Part shown: positions 49,548-52,403 of the stretch, piece by piece
Layout: each line of letters opens with the position of its first letter
Numbering within the stretch: the first letter of the stretch is position 1
From: Streptococcus cuniculi
Lineage (GTDB): Bacteria; Bacillota; Bacilli; Lactobacillales; Streptococcaceae
DNA length: 52,403 nucleotides
NCBI RefSeq assembly: GCF_004570575.1
Contig: NZ_SPPD01000016.1
Location: 1 to 52,403, forward strand
Reading direction: 5' to 3'
The notes under the pieces: generated by a model
What the model saw: the letters and a program-made list of their open reading frames with translations, nothing else
Databases searched by the model: none
What the model was told of the DNA's origin: nothing
Translations under genes and position numbers: made by a program

Positions 49548-51253
49548 TTATTTTCCAAGCCATGGTATATGAGCATCTGGACTCTTCTTAGATACAATAT
49601 TGCCATTCACATCTAAAGAATCGTTGAACCTATCATAAAAATGTATATGATCATATTTGGTAACTGTATCAGGTGGATCTATGCGGATAATAGGATGCGG
49701 ACTAGAGCCATCATAAATATGTATAAACCCATTGTGTTCATGAATAGTCCAGCCCTTATCTGTTGGTACTGATCGACGAATATCATCAAGTGACATAGAT
49801 TGAATATCTTTAGGAGACAATTTATCAAGACTAGTTATTGCCCTATTAGCATCCCCCACATCGTCAATGGCATCCGCAGTTTTCAGCCCCTTAGAGGCTC
49901 TATAAGCCCTCGTCGCATCACTAATATCGTCTACTGTGTCAATCGTTTTAGCGGCTGTTGCAACTTTTCCTATTTTACCAACTTTGCCAACTTTCCCTAA
50001 TTTGGTAATTGGAAATGCATAGGTTGCCAAATCAAGGGCTAATCCTCCAGCTGCTACCCATCTATTGGCTTTATCCCCTGTCACAGGGTCTTTTCCAGTC
50101 AATACACGCTTGACATTATACCAACCACTGAGTTCACCACCGAGCGTCTTAAAAAGTTGTAGCGTTGCTTTCCTAGATGCGTCTAGTTCTTCATCGGTCA
50201 TCAATTTCGGCCCAACAGAAGCGTTAGATTGAGGTTGGTTACTTGTACTAGAAGTTCCACTCCAACTGGCAACACCACCTAAACGAACTCCATAATTACT
50301 GTCACTGACACGGCTGGCATTACCTTTCTTTCTTGTAGATTGACCAGAAGTAGTTGAGTGATAACGGGAACTTGGCCCAGCTGTACTATCCCAGCTGGCA
50401 ACTCCTCCACCTCCAAAGCTAATAGTTCTTGGCCTCCACCCTTTATCTCGTGCCTTGGTCGCTTTCGGATCACACACATGTCGCATCGTGTCTGCCAAGG
50501 CTTTCGTCCAGTTTAGTGCGAGATTGCCTGCTTCACGAATATGGAAAGCGGCTTTTGCTCCGACAGCTGATGCATAGTCACTTCTAATCTTCGCTTTCTG
50601 CGCATCTGTATAATGGTTTGGTTGAGCTTTCATCATCGTATGCTGGACAGTGGCGACAGCCGCTCGGACAGTAACGGAAACAAACTGAGCAGTTGTCTTA
50701 ATCGGTGCCACAAGCGTAGAGGCAAAGCTCTTTATGCCAGCTGAGAAAGCAGATGCAATCGGAGATTGTTTTCGTCCCCCTCCCATGGTGGTGAGGACAA
50801 GGCTATGCCCACTTGGGTCGGTGTAGTTGACAGGATTATTCTGGACATAGGCATAGCGATTCTGGCTGAGGGAATTCGTTAGCTCTCCCTGATAGCTGTC
50901 CTCTGTCAAGAATGTTCCAGCTTGGCTATCGTAATACCTTGCTCTGAGGTAGTCAAGTCCTGTACTATCACGAGCTTCGCCATTGTAGGCATAGGGATTA
51001 CCTGTCTCATCTGTACTCTGCTTAGTAGATCCATAGAGCTTGTAGCTGGTTGAAGCTACCGCCTCACCACCTTTGGTCAAGCCTGTGACAGAACCTGACT
51101 GGTTGGTCAGATACTGGTAGGTTTCATTGGTTTGGTGATTGAGGTAGGAGTTTCTACCATAGCCATAGCTATAGGTCTCCCGTGCTTTCAGGTCATGGTC
51201 ATAAGTGTAGATTAGCTTGGACAGTTCCCTTACCGTCCTTGTCTGAAACCGTC
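49548..51253 (-). CDS. 5'-truncated Rhs module with pre-toxin linker and Ntox24-like toxin
   Basis: The frame is open from about 51232; a TTG at 51080 is the first candidate start, without a good ribosome site. Upstream coding (TMTVSDKDGKGTV at 51250-51210) is in a different frame, so the 5' part is frameshifted. The Rhs core ends NRYAYVQNNPVNYTDPSGHS. A Ser/Thr/Gly-rich linker, a pre-toxin region (LSGWYNVKRVLTGKDPVTGD) and a hydrophobic AYAFP-like helix pair follow. The tip GWTIHEHNGFIHIYDGSSPH then IIRIDPPDTVTKYDHIHFYD and KSPDAHIPWLGK resembles polymorphic toxin type 24, a presumed RNase. The assignment is tentative. Confidence 0.6.
49851..50125. repeat. Pre-toxin direct repeat, copy 1
   Basis: Encodes the GKDPVTGDKANR pre-toxin and following helices; repeated at 52146-52403, where it continues past the window edge. 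The toxin tips beyond it are unrelated. Confidence 0.8.
50468..51207. repeat. Rhs core direct repeat, copy 2
   Basis: Matches 48050-48790 with scattered substitutions; similarity ends sharply where the variable linker and tip begin. Confidence 0.85.
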
Positions 51254-51316
51254 ATGGTCTCAGTGTATCATAAATAGAGAATGCCGTGGCGATGTGAAAA
51301 GCACCCATGGAGGGGA

Positions 51317-51415
51317 GCTCCATAGGTGGCGGGGAACTAGGAGAAAGAGGACGGAAAACTAGGAGCGTTTTCAAAGTCCTCGCTGACTAGCTCCAGCGCC
51401 TACAGCGCCACGGAA
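51317..51415. repeat. Cassette-boundary repeat, copy 2
   Basis: Pairs with 46262-46365 (see that entry). It lies between the barstar-like gene and the truncated Rhs module. The remaining bases of 51254-51428 show no gene. Confidence 0.7.
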
Positions 51416-51428
51416 TTTCTTTTAATAA

Positions 51429-51815
51429 TCAATCAACCAAATAAACATTAAATGACTTTTTCTTACCTTCAACAACATATTTTTCTACATCTCCATCCCA
51501 CCATTTTACTGTATCTTTGAGAATAGCTAAAAAAATTCTTTTAGAATTTGCATCATTCGCAAATAAATATCTAGAATTATCTATAAAAATATGTATATTG
51601 TCTGGAATTATATAACTTGGACGTTCAAGCCTATCTTGTAAGGCATCCCAATTCCCATCAACCAAGTCATCAATATCAAAAAGACTAGCTAACTTCAAAA
51701 CAGCATCGTACTCAGTTTGTATATTTTTCCCATCAAAACTTACGGTAAAGCAATTTCGATATTTAATTCTTAAAAATATCTTATTGAACTTGCTTATTTT
51801 ACTAAATATATTCAT
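51429..51815 (-). CDS. Barstar-like ribonuclease inhibitor (immunity protein)
   Basis: A 128-residue protein with barstar-like features. LASLFDIDDLVDGNWDALQD matches the barstar helix that holds the N-W-D-A-L motif, followed by IHIFIDNSRYLFANDANSKR. Barstars plug the active site of barnase-type RNases. It starts 7 nt after the restored end of the barnase-like toxin upstream, as expected for its cognate immunity gene. The toxin is now truncated, but this gene appears intact. Confidence 0.72.
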   Translation of the reverse strand: MNIFSKISKFNKIFLRIKYRNCFTVSFDGKNIQTEYDAVLKLASLFDIDDLVDGNWDALQDRLERPSYIIPDNIHIFIDNSRYLFANDANSKRIFLAILKDTVKWWDGDVEKYVVEGKKKSFNVYLVD

Positions 51816-51821
51816 TATTTA

Positions 51822-52403
51822 TCATTCCACCTTAATAAAATTTTTGTAATGCTAATCAGTATAGTATACACTTCCATCACTTCCGCGGACGAATCTCTCT
51901 GCATCTCGACTATCACCTGCTATTTTAGAATTAATATCATATTCCTTATAAGTAATTTTGTTACCAGAATTATCAAAATTAGGCAAATAATTTTTATCAT
52001 TTTTAAATTGACCACCGGCTTTCGTACCAGTAGTTTGTCCCTTGTACGTTCCTTTCCAATTATTACTAGAGTATCCTTTGTAAGCATCTTGAACATTATC
52101 TGGTAAATCAGATAGCGCCTTTGAACCACTTAATCCTTTTACACTATCCCCCACATCATCAATGGCATCCGCAGCTTTCAGCCCCTTAGAAGCGCTATAA
52201 GCCCTAGTCGCATCACTAACATCATCTACTGTGTCAATCGTTTTAGTGGCTATCGCTAGTTTTCCTACTTTGCCACCTTTCCCTAATTTGGCAATTGGAA
52301 ATGCATAGGTTGCCAAATCAAGGGCAAGCCCTCCAAGTGCTAACAATCTATTGGCTTTATCCCCTGTCACAGGGTCTTTTCCAGTCAATACACGCTTGAC
52401 ATT
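51822..52403 (-). pseudogene. Rhs-linked barnase-like RNase toxin with stop before the catalytic His (partial at window edge)
   Basis: The frame enters from the right edge with the pre-toxin GKDPVTGDKANR and hydrophobic helices. The tip is a microbial ribonuclease domain: TYKGQTTGTKAGGQFKND, YKEYDINSK (catalytic Glu), DSRDAERFV (two phosphate-binding Arg) and GSDGSVYYTD, then TAG at 51854-51852. In frame after the TAG come HYKNFIKVE and TGA at 51824-51822. Barnase ends D-H-Y-Q-T-F-T-K-I-R with catalytic His102. The stop replaces the Asp before that His, so the product should be inactive unless read through. Confidence 0.78.
52146..52403. repeat. Pre-toxin direct repeat, copy 2
   Basis: Near-identical to 49851-50125, reaching the window end. 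Confidence 0.8.

Overview
The window reads as low-GC Firmicute chromosome, almost certainly Streptococcus and most like S. suis. Support comes from conserved streptococcal blocks (cdaA-cdaR-glmM, murT-gatD, rnjB-estA, the deoB...punA-deoD cluster, rqcH/fbpA/pavA), a BOX repeat carrying the BOXA1R core, AGGAGG-type ribosome sites and many extended -10 promoters. The species is an inference from gene content. No rRNA, tRNA, CRISPR or prophage was seen.

Layout. 1-371: end of an ISAs1-family insertion sequence. 392-4280 (minus): hemW, acyl-ACP thioesterase, Nudix, NagD-like phosphatase and membrane protein, one tightly packed operon. 4446-6710: glgP with a cre-like operator. 6877-12427: nucleoside and pentose salvage (rpiA, HD hydrolase, deoB, DfsB-like, RSH-like, punA, deoD). 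12559-16667: LemA, TPM, uracil-DNA glycosylase family, pepV, small membrane protein. 17000-22026: ABC-F, small membrane protein, glmM-cdaR-cdaA (c-di-AMP and cell-wall precursor control). 22258-24667 (plus): murT-gatD (lipid II amidation) and a LapA-like protein. 25555-33215 (minus): ABC-F, estA, RNase J2 and a tryptophan-type ABC importer (trpXYZ) behind a T-box leader. 34337-36468 (plus): rqcH and Nudix. 36507-39618 (minus): AI-2E family permease, TPR protein, acetolactate decarboxylase. 40017-41021 (plus): lactonase. 41062-42333 (minus): HAD phosphatase and ArsR-rhodanese regulator.

42474-52403 is an accessory Rhs polymorphic-toxin locus on the minus strand. Three partial Rhs C-terminal modules carry different toxin tips (barnase-like, an Ntox24-like tip, a TelC-like domain). 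Each is followed by an immunity candidate. Beyond them lies a graveyard of orphan tips (EndoU and two unnamed remnants), orphan immunity genes (including a SUKH protein), a TipC-like pseudogene and a frameshifted kptA/tpt1. Near-identical Rhs core and pre-toxin repeats suggest growth by tip displacement. The barnase-like tip is cut by a stop codon directly before its catalytic His.

The intergenic DNA is unusually informative. Two MITEs with perfect or near-perfect 9-bp target duplications share their ends with the ISAs1 element at the left edge. A second, TA-flanked MITE family has two copies. A hairpin-rich tandem repeat of about 165-225 bp forms inverted arrays around an 8.3-kb segment and shows covarying stems. 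Three genes (hemW, murT, an ABC-F) have a -10 box exactly 6 nt before ATG, which implies leaderless mRNAs. The trpXYZ leader has a short ORF with two Trp codons between the T-box terminator and trpX.
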